Assembly: GCA_023055505.1 (NCBI GenBank)
Contig: JALIRH010000003.1
Coordinates: 31,312,842 to 31,376,841 of the forward strand
Length of the DNA stretch: 64,000 nucleotides
DNA from: Callipepla californica brunnescens
Taxonomy: Eukaryota; Chordata; Aves; Galliformes; Odontophoridae
Direction: 5' to 3'
Part shown: one piece after another, positions 27,601-40,063 of the stretch
Numbering within the stretch: the first letter of the stretch is position 1
Layout of the letters: every line of letters starts with the position of its first letter
The notes under the pieces: model-generated
Told to the model about the DNA's origin: nothing
Database searches by the model: none
What the model saw: the letters and a program-made list of their open reading frames with translations, nothing else
Program-made: the position numbers and the translations under genes

Positions 27601-30156
27601 ATTAGTGTTTTTGTGAAGTGGGTACATGACTTTCATACCTCGAGACACAGCAAAGGCTGGATAGCCCACATGAAACTTCCCCCTACCCACATGGTTACCC
27701 TGGAGGACAAAACATGAGCCTCAGAGCACAGATTATTGTTTAGTTTTCTCACAATGGACTTATCTGAAACTCTTCACAGAAATAAGCATGTGGAAAAGAA
27801 AATTGCAACACCTATCTGACCATTGCATCTCAAATTCGTCATGAAACATCTATAGCAACATTGTACACAAGATGCTTCACAGCCAAAATTAATCAAGTTC
27901 CACAACAAAGTTCAGGATCATTTCATATTGTTGGCTAAAGTAATCTAAAAAACCATGATGTCTTCTCAAGAAAAATAAGCATAAAACCGTCACCTAAGGA
28001 ATAATTCCTCCAGCTTCCAAGGACCTTAAGCACTTCCCTCTCATCTGACTTTAACAGAGACATGCAACCAGCTAAGAGCTGGGTCAAGAACCATCAATAA
28101 TGCTGTAAATCATCTTTTGCAAGAGCTTCTGTCTCTCCATCAAATACAATGAGGGGAAGGGGGGATTTGCCTTCATTGCCAAAAGTTGCCTTGGGAACAT
28201 CTGCTTCACCTCATTGGTGGTGCATGTGTTGGACAAAATCTCCCTGCCCTTGGCAAGCCGTGTAAATCTACAACTATCAGAGCCTTGATGACTTTTTTGT
28301 GTTTAAATAAGCTGTGGTGACCTCTGTGTAGCAGTAAAGATAACAAGTATGATAAGAGCTGCCTTCTGAGCTGTATCCAGTTGAATCTGGGGGATTTTTG
28401 TTGATAAAGGTCTTGACATCTAAAGGTGAAGTATCCACCTTTCTCCTTAGGTGATACTTTCTACTAAATTGCTCTTCTCAATTGAAATAAATTCTTAAAG
28501 ACAAAATAAACATCAGTCACCAAGCCAAAGTCATATTTTCTAGCCCTAGCAATTTATAACTCAAATTGTGCTACTCAGATTCCTATTATTTTTTTCCTAA
28601 TCTTTCTGACAGATGAAAGACACTGAAGGTAACTTACCCAGGTGGGTAAGTGACACAGTTTTTCACAGTGAAACTTTTCAATGGGAAGCTTTTGTGAAGT
28701 AGTGCTGAAATAGACTGACAGAACTTTCCATTTATTTCCTTTTATGTTATAAAGCACATGTTAAAAATACAACAATACAATAATGCCCTGGAGCACTTTC
28801 TTAATAGAAAGGAAAGCAGGACTTAATTAAAGATAAAGGATTATATATAATGGATTCAGAAAGCCAAGGACAGAACTGTGCAATGCACATAGCTACCACA
28901 GTTCTTTCCCTTCTGCAGATGAATCCTCTGCAATAAAAGTTTTTTTTTTTTTAAATGCTGGAATGCCCATTCCCCAGAAAAGAGAAACTGACAAGGTTCA
29001 CTGGTTATGTTTCAGATTTTAAAACGACATGATATAGGTGACTCCTGCAATTAGTAAAATCTTTGCAAATAATTATCCTCAGCATTCACACTTTCCAAGT
29101 TAAGCTTTTAAAAGTCTCTAGTAGCACTAATATCTCATTGCATAGTCAATTAACTGTGTAAGCCAATAAAAGGAGGTGACACTGTTACTGTACCTGTACA
29201 ACTGCCAAAACACTGTAATGAAGATTTTAAGATCCTGGGGAAAGTACATGCAGCGTTATGACAGTTTTAGGAAGATTTTGTGGTATTTTTAGACACTTTT
29301 CTAAAGTCATTGTGACACATCTATTGCAGACCCAGATCAAAATCACTTTAATCTTTTCCGTAAAAAAAATCATAAACGCAAATCGACTTTTCTATCATGT
29401 CCTTAGCTCTAAAATTTGGATCATCTGAAAATAGGGCAATATTACTAAACATCACACTAATTTGAATGCATAGAAATTAACTTAACCCAGAAAAAAAACA
29501 AGAATAGGGAAAAACAATATGCAAATACCAGTAGAAAAGAAAGACAAAAGCCACTTGAGGAAACAGAAAGGAGCAGCACACCAACAAATAAGCCATACAG
29601 GCCATGAACTGACTGAAAAAAAGACACAAAAACAGACATTACAAACATATCCACAGATAACAAAGGTAGAATGAATATTTAAAGGACTGATTTATAACAC
29701 AAAATACGTTCAAATTCACACATGCTGTCTTTGTTTTCTTGTTAACAAGACAAATCCTCCCTAAGGACCCGCTGATAGAATACCAGCTAGCTTTATTCAC
29801 AGTTTTGTGCCAACGCAGCAAGGTCAGAGAGACTGTGTATTTACTGAACTTCTCTACTGTTATTAAATGCCTACGAACAGAGGGATTTCAAATATATCTA
29901 ATAAAAATCTAAAACTAGGAGAGAAGGTAGACTTTTAAAAAGTAAAGATGATTAATAAAATGCTTTATCTGTAGTATTACCTACTCAGGCTAAACATTTA
30001 AATCAGGACAAAAGGTATATCATAAAATCCAAACAAATTAGTACCTCTGAGTGAAAATGGAAGAACCCCTAACAAAAACCTAAGTTGCAGAATACACAAA
30101 GAGTCAAACTTAAGTAATCAAATTCATAAGCCAAATTTTCTAGGAAGAAATGCTTT

Positions 30157-30176
30157 GAATGAATGAATGAATGAAT
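30157..30176. repeat. (GAAT)n short simple repeat
   Basis: About five tetranucleotide units of GAAT/AATG type lie in the intron between exons 6 and 7. Confidence 0.7.
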
Positions 30177-30651
30177 GCAAAAGGCAGACTGAGAACAGAC
30201 AAATCTGTGGTTTAAAGAGAGGAAAAGATCTGTCTTCCTCAGTCACCAAGATGGATTGGCACAATGACTGCAGAAAGTAGTACTGAGGAATACAGGACAC
30301 TGTGATTGATTATTTTTCAGCTAACTGGCAGTCAGATTACTTATTTCTCATTGGGAGAAAGTCAGGATTTCAGTAGCCAGGCCAGAATCAAGTAAACACT
30401 ACAGGTACGTATTCTTACAGTGCAAGACTGCATTGAAAGATGTTTTGTATGAAAGTCTGGTACTAGTTATTAAGCAAACTATTCAAGTGAAAGAAGTTCA
30501 TGAATGGAAAAAATGAATGGAAAAAAATAGATTACGTTACAAAGGAAACAGACTTCACCTTGGACCAAGGTTCTGCTGAGATTCTACAGTAAGTGAAAAA
30601 TGACCAACAGATCTTGGCTTAAAGATCAGAAACAAGGATGCCTAAAGCTTA

Positions 30652-30756
<105 letters not shown>

Positions 30757-31844
30757 CTATAAAGTTTCAAAAGTAGCATGTTACTCCAAATATAAACAGC
30801 ATCCTGAAAAGCATTTGAATACTGTAAATGATAACACACAATAGAATCTTGTCTGTAGCTGGGTCTCCACACAGAAGCATTATTCACAATTAAGTAGAAG
30901 AAGGAAATCATCACAATCAGAGGCTTTATGCAAAATGCCAGCGTATTTTGCCCACTGACCAGAAACACAACATTCCAGTCTTAGGTGGTGAGATCCCAAA
31001 GGAGAAGATCTCTGTTGGTTTATTTATTGTTGTTTGTTTTTCTTCAGCCATTACTGCAAAGACAGAGCACATTGTTTATTGCTGAGATGCTGCAATTGGA
31101 GGCAGCAAAAAGCTCAACCGTGGGACAAAGGGCACATATGAGACTGCTGGAGAGATTATGGGAGAAAAAACCAGTCAGAAAACTTTTGGGGAAAAAAATT
31201 TGCAGTGAACACCAGTATATATCTAAATTGCTTGCCACTGAAGACACTGACCTCACATTTCAGCAAGGAGTCAACATACTTCATTTATGCTCACTGGTAT
31301 AGGAGTATTTTTTTTTTTACTGTAATTCTCACCAAAAGATTGCTTACTATCAAGCAGGAGGAAGGACTTCAACAATCTCTCATGAATTCAAATCTTTAGG
31401 AGGGTACATATTATTATTTCAGTCCATGCAATGGGTGATTTATTTGACTCTAAGACTGAAGCTAATTGTAACAGAGAATATAGCTCCTTCCAGAAATTAT
31501 TCTGATTCTCAGGCCATAGAATGAAGCTTTTTAAAATCTCATCTTATATATGACCTTACCTCTATACAGGAGGTGAATTACAATACAATAAAATATAAAT
31601 ATGTAAGTATATATACAAATGGGAGTGCACACACATGCACTGGTGCAGGCACTTGTTTGCCCTTATAACTCTAACTTAGAGGAGGTTCAAGTCTATTGGA
31701 TATGTCTAAATCTACTATTCTATGTGAAAATTACAACCGGACTGCAAGTCAAAAGCGTCACTTAGCTGAAATTTTCATTGCAGCATGGAATTCTTTGTGA
31801 GTCAGAACTTGGGAGCTTAGACCAGGAGATGAGCAAGGAAAGAG

Positions 31845-32125
31845 ATCACAGAATCACCAAGGTTGGAAAAGTCCTCCAAGATCATCCAGTCCAACCATCC
31901 ACCCATCATCAACAGCTCTCACTAAACCATGTCCCTCAACACAACATCTAAACATTCCTTGAACATCTCCAGGGTCAGTGACTCCACCACCTCCCTGGGC
32001 AGCCCATTCCAGCACCTGACCACTCTTTTGGAGAAGTTATTTCCTAACATCCAGTCTGAATTTCCCCTGGCATAACTTGAAGCCATTCTCTCTAGTCCTA
32101 TCAGTAGTTACAAGATGAAACATTC
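31845..32125 (-). mobile_element. CR1 LINE 3' fragment
   Basis: On the + strand it begins ATCACAGAATCACCAAGGTT and continues with GGAAAAGTCCTCCAAGATCA, TCCAGTCCAACCATCCACCC and CCTGGGCAGCCCATTCCAGC. This is the familiar reverse complement of an avian CR1 3' end, so the element is on the minus strand, the same strand as PCNX2. It is 5'-truncated, and its right limit is approximate. Confidence 0.88.
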
Positions 32126-32961
32126 CCAGCAGGAGGAGATGGTGAGGAAGGCTCAGAGGACAATTCAATGAAAACAATTCCAGTGTAGTGATGTGCAGAG
32201 GAATTAGTGGAATGATACTGAAATGCAGAGGTGCAAGAATGAACTGAAGTGGAGAAGAAATATCATGATTGAGCAATGTTATGCCATGCAGATAAGGTCA
32301 GTGGTAGCAAATGGGATGCTCAGTCAGTGATCCTGAATGAAAAATACCCAAATAAGAGTGTATGGGGGAGGAAATATACACTTCTCATTTTTTCCCAATG
32401 TCAGCAATAATCAGAAAATTAAATAGAGGAATATGCTTTGTCTGCAACTGTATTCTCCCTCAGGGCTATTGTGAGTATTCTGCAGAAATACAGTAGAGCA
32501 TTTCTGCCAAATGATTGCTGACCATCAGTAATCCTAGCAGCTGAAAGGACATGAATGTGTAGCTGCAGACTTGCCCTTGACCTTCTAGAACTGTACGGTC
32601 ACTTCACACGCTCCTGTGGTACAGTTCACATTTGAATTATCAGCCCTCAGGGGTGAGATTTACTAGCTTAGTTAGGTATAAATATCTCTACCATTTGAGC
32701 ATAGTACCCAAGTACAGGAAAATGTTTGGAAAGAGCAAGCAAACATGGACAAATGTTTGGCATGCATACCCAAACACTGGTTGCACTGAAGAACAATAAT
32801 GTCCTGATGGCATTCCCTAAGTACAGCCTGCTCCAGCAGCACTTCTGCAAGCACTTGTTAAATCCACGCTTTCTGGAGTTGATAAAATTAACAGTGTTGG
32901 AGAGTACGCACAGTATGGAATTGGTTCTGTATTCAAAGACTGCAGTTTTGATTGAGAGACA

Positions 32962-33018
32962 GTTTTTTGCACAAGAATAGTCTGTAACGTGGTTTTTTGC
33001 ACAAGAATAGTCTGTAAC
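32962..33018. repeat. Tandem duplication, 27-base unit at 30-base spacing
   Basis: GTTTTTTGCACAAGAATAGT plus CTGTAAC occurs at 32962-32988 and again, identically, at 32992-33018. The lack of divergence suggests a recent duplication or a variable-number site. It lies 160 bases downstream of the exon 5 donor. Confidence 0.95.
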
Positions 33019-33181
33019 ATGCAGTTTTATTTCCATTTTACAATGCAAAGGTTTTTCCTCTACGTTAAGTTTCATAGCTTAAACAAAATACATTTTCCTG
33101 TATTAATCTTGAGTGACCATGCATCATTTAAATCCAGTTTCAGAAATTACAACCACTACTAATGAAAAAATGCACCCTTAC

Positions 33182-33415
33182 CTCTGTCCTTTTCCTGGCA
33201 CAGTACTGAATCCAGTCCAGATAAACACTGCAGAAACTAGCTCTTGTTATTCCTTGGAGACAGGGAACATAATCTTCATCTATGTTAATGTTAAACATTG
33301 CAAGGTCACGTTCAATGTAATGCCACTTTGCATAAGGCTGCAGTGTCTTTTGGATGGATTCATCTTTTATCCATTCAAGAATTTTGGGAGAGCTTGCTGT
33401 AAAGTATATTATACT
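33182..33415 (-). CDS. PCNX2: PCNX2 exon 5 (no ATG-started ORF; found by reading)
   Basis: The exon is 234 bases, exactly 78 codons, phase 0 at both ends, between acceptor TTTTGTCAACAG and donor CAGAG|GTAAGG. It reads SIIYFTASSPKILEWIKD, QKTLQPYAKWHYIERDLAMF, NINIDEDYVPCLQGITRAS, then FCSVYLDWIQYCARKRTE. WHYIERDLAMFNINID(E/D)DYVPCLQGITRASFC matches human PCNX2 closely from memory and fills the protein gap between exon 4 (ending YYIK) and exon 6 (starting HLDSDED). There is no stop or frameshift. Confidence 0.95.
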
Positions 33416-34050
33416 CTGTTGACAAAATGAGCAAACATTAAGTCACTCTGTCTCTGATCAAAGCAGAAATTTTTCATACAGAAAATAATAAAGTAAGACA
33501 ACACTAGCAATTCATAATGGTAAGTATTTTTCCTATTTTTTAATGCTTGGCTCAATGCTTCACCAGATTGTTTAGTTAGATGGCAATAATTGATATCTAA
33601 ACAGCAGGAAATGGAAACAGAGGTCATATATATTTAATACCTTGGTGCCTTATAGGAAAACTAACACAAATCAACAGACTGCAATAAAAACATGGAATTC
33701 CTGCCTTGCAATGTGCAGATTAGGGAGTACTAGAAAGTGATATTGACAAAAGTTCAGAGAAATTTTGAAAAAAAAAAAAAAAAAGCAGTAGCTGCCCAAG
33801 TAGGTTTCTTTTTCCTATGTAGGCTTCCTGCTATCTGAGTACAAAGCTTTTCTAATTCTTCAAAAAAGCACATTTCCACTGTGATTTAAATCTCATAAAG
33901 GTAAGACATGACAGATGCGTGCAATTCAACTCTGAACCTCCCCCTCCCTCACACACACACTTTAATTTCTCTTTTTACTCTGTATTTAGTAGCATCACTA
34001 TTTTTGTTATTTTGACAATGAGACCAGTAAAGAATTATGAGTTGTAAGTG

Positions 34051-34135
34051 GAATCACAGAATCACAGAATTGTAGGGGTTGGAAGGGACCTATAGAGATC
34101 ATGGAGTCCAACCCCTGATCTTAAAAAGCTGATAA
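34051..34135 (-). mobile_element. CR1 LINE extreme 3' fragment
   Basis: GGAATCACAGAATCACAGAA, TTGTAGGGGTTGGAAGGGAC and CTATAGAGATCATGGAGTCC are the complement of a CR1 3' tail. Only about 80 bases are present, so it is a severely 5'-truncated copy. Confidence 0.9.
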
Positions 34136-36704
34136 ATGATGCAACTGAATTTATGTTTAAAAGCACTCATCATGAGTTTTTATACCAAATACAGAAATAC
34201 AAGCAGTGGGACTCACATCTCATGCCTGGGCCTGCGTTGCTAAGCTTGAGTTCTAACCAGTGGGTCTAGAATCATTAAGATATAAGCAAGAAAAATCTAT
34301 CAATACCAGATTTAAAGTTTCTTTTCAGAAGAACATGAAACCTCAGGAGAAGTTCCAGTCTTGCAAAGGGAGGTGACAGCAGCTGAGAAGGCACATTACA
34401 ATCCTTTATCATTATAATGTTTTGTTTTAATTAAATATATTAATTTAAAACTTAATTCTGAAGCCAACAGGAGATGAATGAACATAACTGAAGACGACAT
34501 GGTTCTTCTTAACTCATGAAACAGGAATATTATTAAGCAAATAAATGCATAAAATTAAAATATGACAGATAAAAATGAAAAAAAGGACAGAAGCACCACC
34601 AGCCCTTTTACAAATCCCAGATGCTATCCATGATTTGTCCTTCAAACTGCAGAGAAATACACAGGTAAGAGGAAAATTAAGCTCCAGAGGAAAAAAACAA
34701 GGTAGAGTGATGCACACTGGGAATAGTGCCTACATTTCTTGGTACATGGAGAACAATATGCTACCTTCCAAAAAGATTCACAAAGAAACAATAGGATCTG
34801 ATAACTCCGAGAATGCAGACTTCTGGAATAGTAGAAGACATTTAAACAAAAATATATTGAGAGGAGATGGAGGAGGCACAAGGGAAAAATATCACAGTTG
34901 CTGAGCAGGAAATGATTTCAAAATGTATGCAGGAGGGCTACATGAGGTGACCCACTTTATTTGTGGAGAATAAAAACCCCCTTACAAGAAGAAATAAGGG
35001 CCTTTCTGGTCTGCCAGTGAAACTGCAAAATGAAGTAAACACACAAAGAATATAAAGCTCAGTGCAACTCACTCTTAAAAGATCAATATAATAATTATTC
35101 ACAAAGCACAGAAGTGAAACAAAGCATATGTTTTCTTCACTGATCTTTAAAATAAAGTTTGCTTTTCTTATTATTCTCACCTGTGTTTCCAAAGAAGCAG
35201 CTTCAGGTGGGAAAATAATCAGACTGGTAATCAGACACAGAAATAGCAGAACTTGGGCCACCTAATTAAATTCTACTCTTAGTAGCAGTACATGAGTACA
35301 TTCTCAGCTATATGGCAATTCAGAGATGATACAGCAAATATTTACGATATTTTAAAGTACAAAGTACAGACTAGAAGCACTCCAAGCACTCAGTGTGATG
35401 GAGATGCAGTTGCTGCTGAAGCTTAAGCTATGGGTTTTCTGAGTTTGTGATCTGTCTTACATGAATACTGTATTAACTAGACTTCATACAATTACCTTCC
35501 TGATCCATTAAAAGCAAAGTGTCAGGGGTTTAAAATGTTCACAGTGGCCCAGGGTCTTCACAGCTCAAGATTCCTCGATTAGAGTGAGCTGGGGAAGGAG
35601 TGAATTCTCACCTCTGTTTCTGGTATTGTATATTTATCCAAAGGTAAAATTCTAGCAGCACTAAATAAACAGGATGACAGCTTTTCTCATACAAAACATC
35701 CTCTCATCTTCCTAGGCTGTACTAAGGATTTTATCATATCTCATCAAAGCCTCTGTTTATAGAAAAAATGAATAACTTGAAGAATTGGAGGAAAAAAAAA
35801 AATCTCCTTAAAGGTTTCTTCTGGGAGAACCAGTGCGAGGAAGAGCTCTTCTGAAACCCAGGGAGATGGGACACAGGCTAAAAGCTAAGCTGACAACAGG
35901 TTATTATCGTCCTTCCCTAAGAATCTAGACTCATCCTTCATCATATCATCCTTCCCTTAATTGAGACTGGATCAAGATCTGTAAAACCAGTCTAACAGTT
36001 CTGGCTCAATGAAGTCAATCCAAAACAGATCAGATTTGGACACCTTGGAAGTCATAGATGGTGAACATTACAAAATATGTACCCATGGGATGTGGAGACA
36101 GAGCATATTTCAGAAGTACAGAGTTCGTTTAACTCTTTCACTCAAGGCAGTATCAATTAATTTCATCAGTATTGTATGGGACAAAAGTTTACCTAAGCAA
36201 CCTTTTCTTTGTCAACTGCTTCTCAAGTATTTCTGGACTAAAAGCTCTAAACCACCTTCAAGTTAACTTTCTATGTGACTGCTTCAGATTTTCCAGTCAT
36301 CTTGTTTTAGTTGACTTTAAGGGATGAAGTAGCTCCTGTTTAAAAAGCACAATTCTTTGTTCCTTAAAACTACTGAGCTGCTGATTTGATTCCATCATAG
36401 ACTGGGATGTTTTTTCAGACTCATATGACATCAAAATCTGAATCCTATCGGCATGCATCACTTTAAATTCAAACTACCTTTTAAAGTCAAGTGAAGCAAT
36501 TGTAGTAATATATCAACTTCAGATTAAAGAAGCCTTTTTGACTGTCTGTTTAGTTTAGGTACATTCCCTAAAAATAATTGAATTAAATTTTTAGCCTCAA
36601 ACAAACAAACGAACAAAACAAAACAAAAAAAAAAACAACACCCTACTTCTAAAATGAAATAAGCATGTTTACAGGCAGTTTTGTTTTTAAACAATTAAAC
36701 CAGG

Positions 36705-36762
36705 TTGGTCATCAGGCCTTGATGTCTGTAAAATTGGTCATCAGGCCTTGATGTCTGTAAAA
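36705..36762. repeat. Exact 29-base tandem duplication
   Basis: The unit TTGGTCATCAGGCCTTGATG plus TCTGTAAAA occurs twice, head to tail, without a mismatch. Each unit contains a near-palindrome, CATCAGGCCTTGATG. Confidence 0.95.
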
Positions 36763-37384
36763 TTATTTATGAAACCCCAATCTGTGTTTTACAGAGTAAA
36801 ACACAGCACTTTTGTGATGCAATTATCTTGTTTTTGCTGCACTGGGTCACTTGCATAGAAAGGTGACTAATTTATTTACAGCAGGTCTCTCTCTATGGTT
36901 GACAGGAGTTCTAAAATTGTGGAGATGTAGATAGGAAGGAAATGTCAGAGATGGTTGGGAGCTTTGGTAATTGGCTTAATGGTAGTACTAGTGGCATAAA
37001 AGGCAGCACTTGGCTTTTGTTGCTTCAGCAGAAGACAGTACTGCACAGGGATTTCTTCACTTGCTGGGTTAGAAAGGGTCTGGCTTTTCTGACAAACAAA
37101 TATCTGTGCGGTCACTGTGATTAATAACACTGCAAATACAAAAAACAAACTGTCACAGAAGCTTTGCTTTGGAAAAATGCTTCCTCTGCCTCTATCAGGA
37201 AAGGATGCTCTCACCTTCTTGATTTCTGCTTAAGCATGCCTGCAACTTCCTGTATTAAGTGGTCAGCGTCATATGTAGCAAAGGGAGACACAAGTTAATT
37301 ATCCCTACTGAATACTGAACCAGTCTGATTGTCAGTAGCGCAAAGGAATAAATATAAAGTCAGTTACTTCAAGTATTACTTTTA

Positions 37385-37792
<408 letters not shown>

Positions 37793-40029
37793 CTATGCAT
37801 TTACCAAAAACCTAATAGAACGACAGCAACAAACTAGATGTGTAAATTTATTCATGTGTGGTAGAAACTGAAGTGCTGTCCATCACTTAGTCACTATCAC
37901 CTATAAAAGCCTAAAAGGCCCAATATAATATCCTAGGTTCTGAGCTGAGCTATGGACCATTGCTCCTCCCTTAATAAAAACTCACCAGGAAGCAACACTA
38001 AAGATTCTTGCTCCATCAGGCATAGTAGGCAAATTGATCCAAGTCCCAGTCTGTTTCTTCAAATAACATAAAAGACACAAAGATTTTACAGTCTGCCAGA
38101 GCACTTATAAAATCTGTGTTAGAGCAAACTATCTTGGAAAGCAGGCTCCAAAAATAACATGCAACTGGTCGTTCTCTCTCCCACTGGAATAAATGCTACA
38201 TTTCTAATGAATAGCACTAATGGCAGTACATTATGAGGAAAAAACAGCTTTCTAATTAGCCAATTACATAGGCTTTAGATCAAAATAGAGTAAATATTTC
38301 TGAAAAAGTCATCTAAACTTAAAAAGAAGTTGTGAGGAAGATGCAGACATAATATTGCTATTTTGCAGACTGCATTTCTGGCCAGCGTTGCGCACACTTG
38401 CTGGCCAACCTGAGCCCTTCAGGTTTTGACATCTATGAATGTGGTTTCAAAACCATGTTGGGCACTACAAACTAAAACTTGAGATGGACACCCATGTATT
38501 CCCCACAAAGTTTCCAAGATACTTTGAGCTACACATTCTAGATGCATGGACCCACTTAAATTTTACTCTCTTGGGCTACTGCAGAAATTACTCTCCCCTA
38601 AGTTCTCCATAAACCATCACTCAAGGCCACACAAGTCACACATATGCTTTTTGCTAGTAGTTCAGTGTCACTCCATGAACAAGCCAGCAGTCTCAATAGG
38701 AGAGGAAGGTGGAAGACACTGTACTGCAGTTTCTGGAGAGGGACACTCTCAGTTAAAGCTTTAGCTGGAATCAAAGACACAGCATTTACCAGCAGGCTCT
38801 CATCTCTCCTTATACGTTCCCTAATGACTGTCTCTCACATACCAATTCAAGTTTGCCTCACTAGTACCACTCATCTTTTATTTTTGGGTGAATGTACTAT
38901 GGGATACACATTTAACATATCATCAAGTACACTTCAGAGGACATTTTGTGTTCTCATAGTAAAAAACAACAAAAAAAGTCACATGATTTAAAACACATCC
39001 CCTCTCTGAGGATGTTATTATTATGTAAAGAAAAGAGACTATGTAAATAAAAATAAGCAACATCTACGAAACCCCCTGCCAGAGCCAATAATCCTCTTCT
39101 GTCATGCCAGTTTAAATAAGAGAAGAACATGGACATATTTATAAGTGAAAACTTACACTGTGTAACCAATATTGTTCTCACACTGATGTGTTCTCCCATC
39201 GACTTCAAGGGTATACAATTATGACAAATTACTAAATACCTTAAGTAACCTAAATATAAACGTTTCCATCCAAGTCTGCCACAAAGTACAAAATATGATC
39301 TATCAAGCTGACATTTGCCGTGGGACTGGACATGAACCAAACTGCCTCTGCTTCATATTTCACAGGTTTCTACATGAATTAATGCTTAATGCTTTACAGC
39401 AAAAATGCAGCAACTGTGCTGGGTCACTGGATGCTTTTCTGAAGTCAAGTTGAAAGATACTGTACTCAAAGTGAAGTAGGAAATGGCACATCCCTCTGTA
39501 CATAGGTTGAAAACAACTACTCAATATTAGTGCTGCTACCCTTATGTCTATTTTTTGACAAGTTGAAGGTCTTACAGTGTTACACCAAAGTTAAGAGAAG
39601 ATCAGTCCTCACCTCAGGTACTAAATTAAACATTGACAGGTGCTTTAAAATGGTGAAAAACACGAACCTAATAAACAACTGCCGCTAATCTCACAACTAG
39701 TGGAGTTAAAAGATAGGCTTGCTTTGTCACTATTAAATCCATTTTTCTGTTGTATACAATATCACATTTCACTCTTATCAGATGCTGGCTATGTTTTAGG
39801 ATGTTATTATGTTATGATTGCCGGTGTTAATAAATACTTTGCATTACTACTGGAGACTCTGCAATTACTAGTTTTCTTAAGTCATGTATTTTGTGAAATA
39901 TAGGACCAAAAGAGCCAATAACTGGACAATTCAAGGGGCCCTCAGTGTTTGAGGGGAGTTGTCACCACATAGCAAACGAGAGAAGCAGCCACAACAACTA
40001 TTTGCTTTCTCAGCTAATGCAACAGGCAT

Positions 40030-40063
40030 TATATATATATATCCCCGGATATATATATATCCG
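40030..40063. repeat. (AT)n with perfect 18-base palindrome
   Basis: CGGATATATATATATCCG at 40046-40063 is a perfect palindrome, preceded by a second AT run that ends in CCC. The stretch could extrude as a cruciform. Confidence 0.85.

Larger units (their letters stand above)
30757..33181 (-). other. PCNX2: PCNX2 intron between exons 5 and 6 (2.4 kb)
   Basis: It contains a CR1 3' fragment (31845-32125) and a tandem duplication of a 27-base unit (32962-33018). No other feature was recognised. Confidence 0.8.

Noticed and set aside
32668..33075. ORF with a repeated NHVTDYSCAK decapeptide
   Set aside because: The repeat is the 30-base tandem duplication in translation. The frame lies in an intron and is not joined by usable splice phases.
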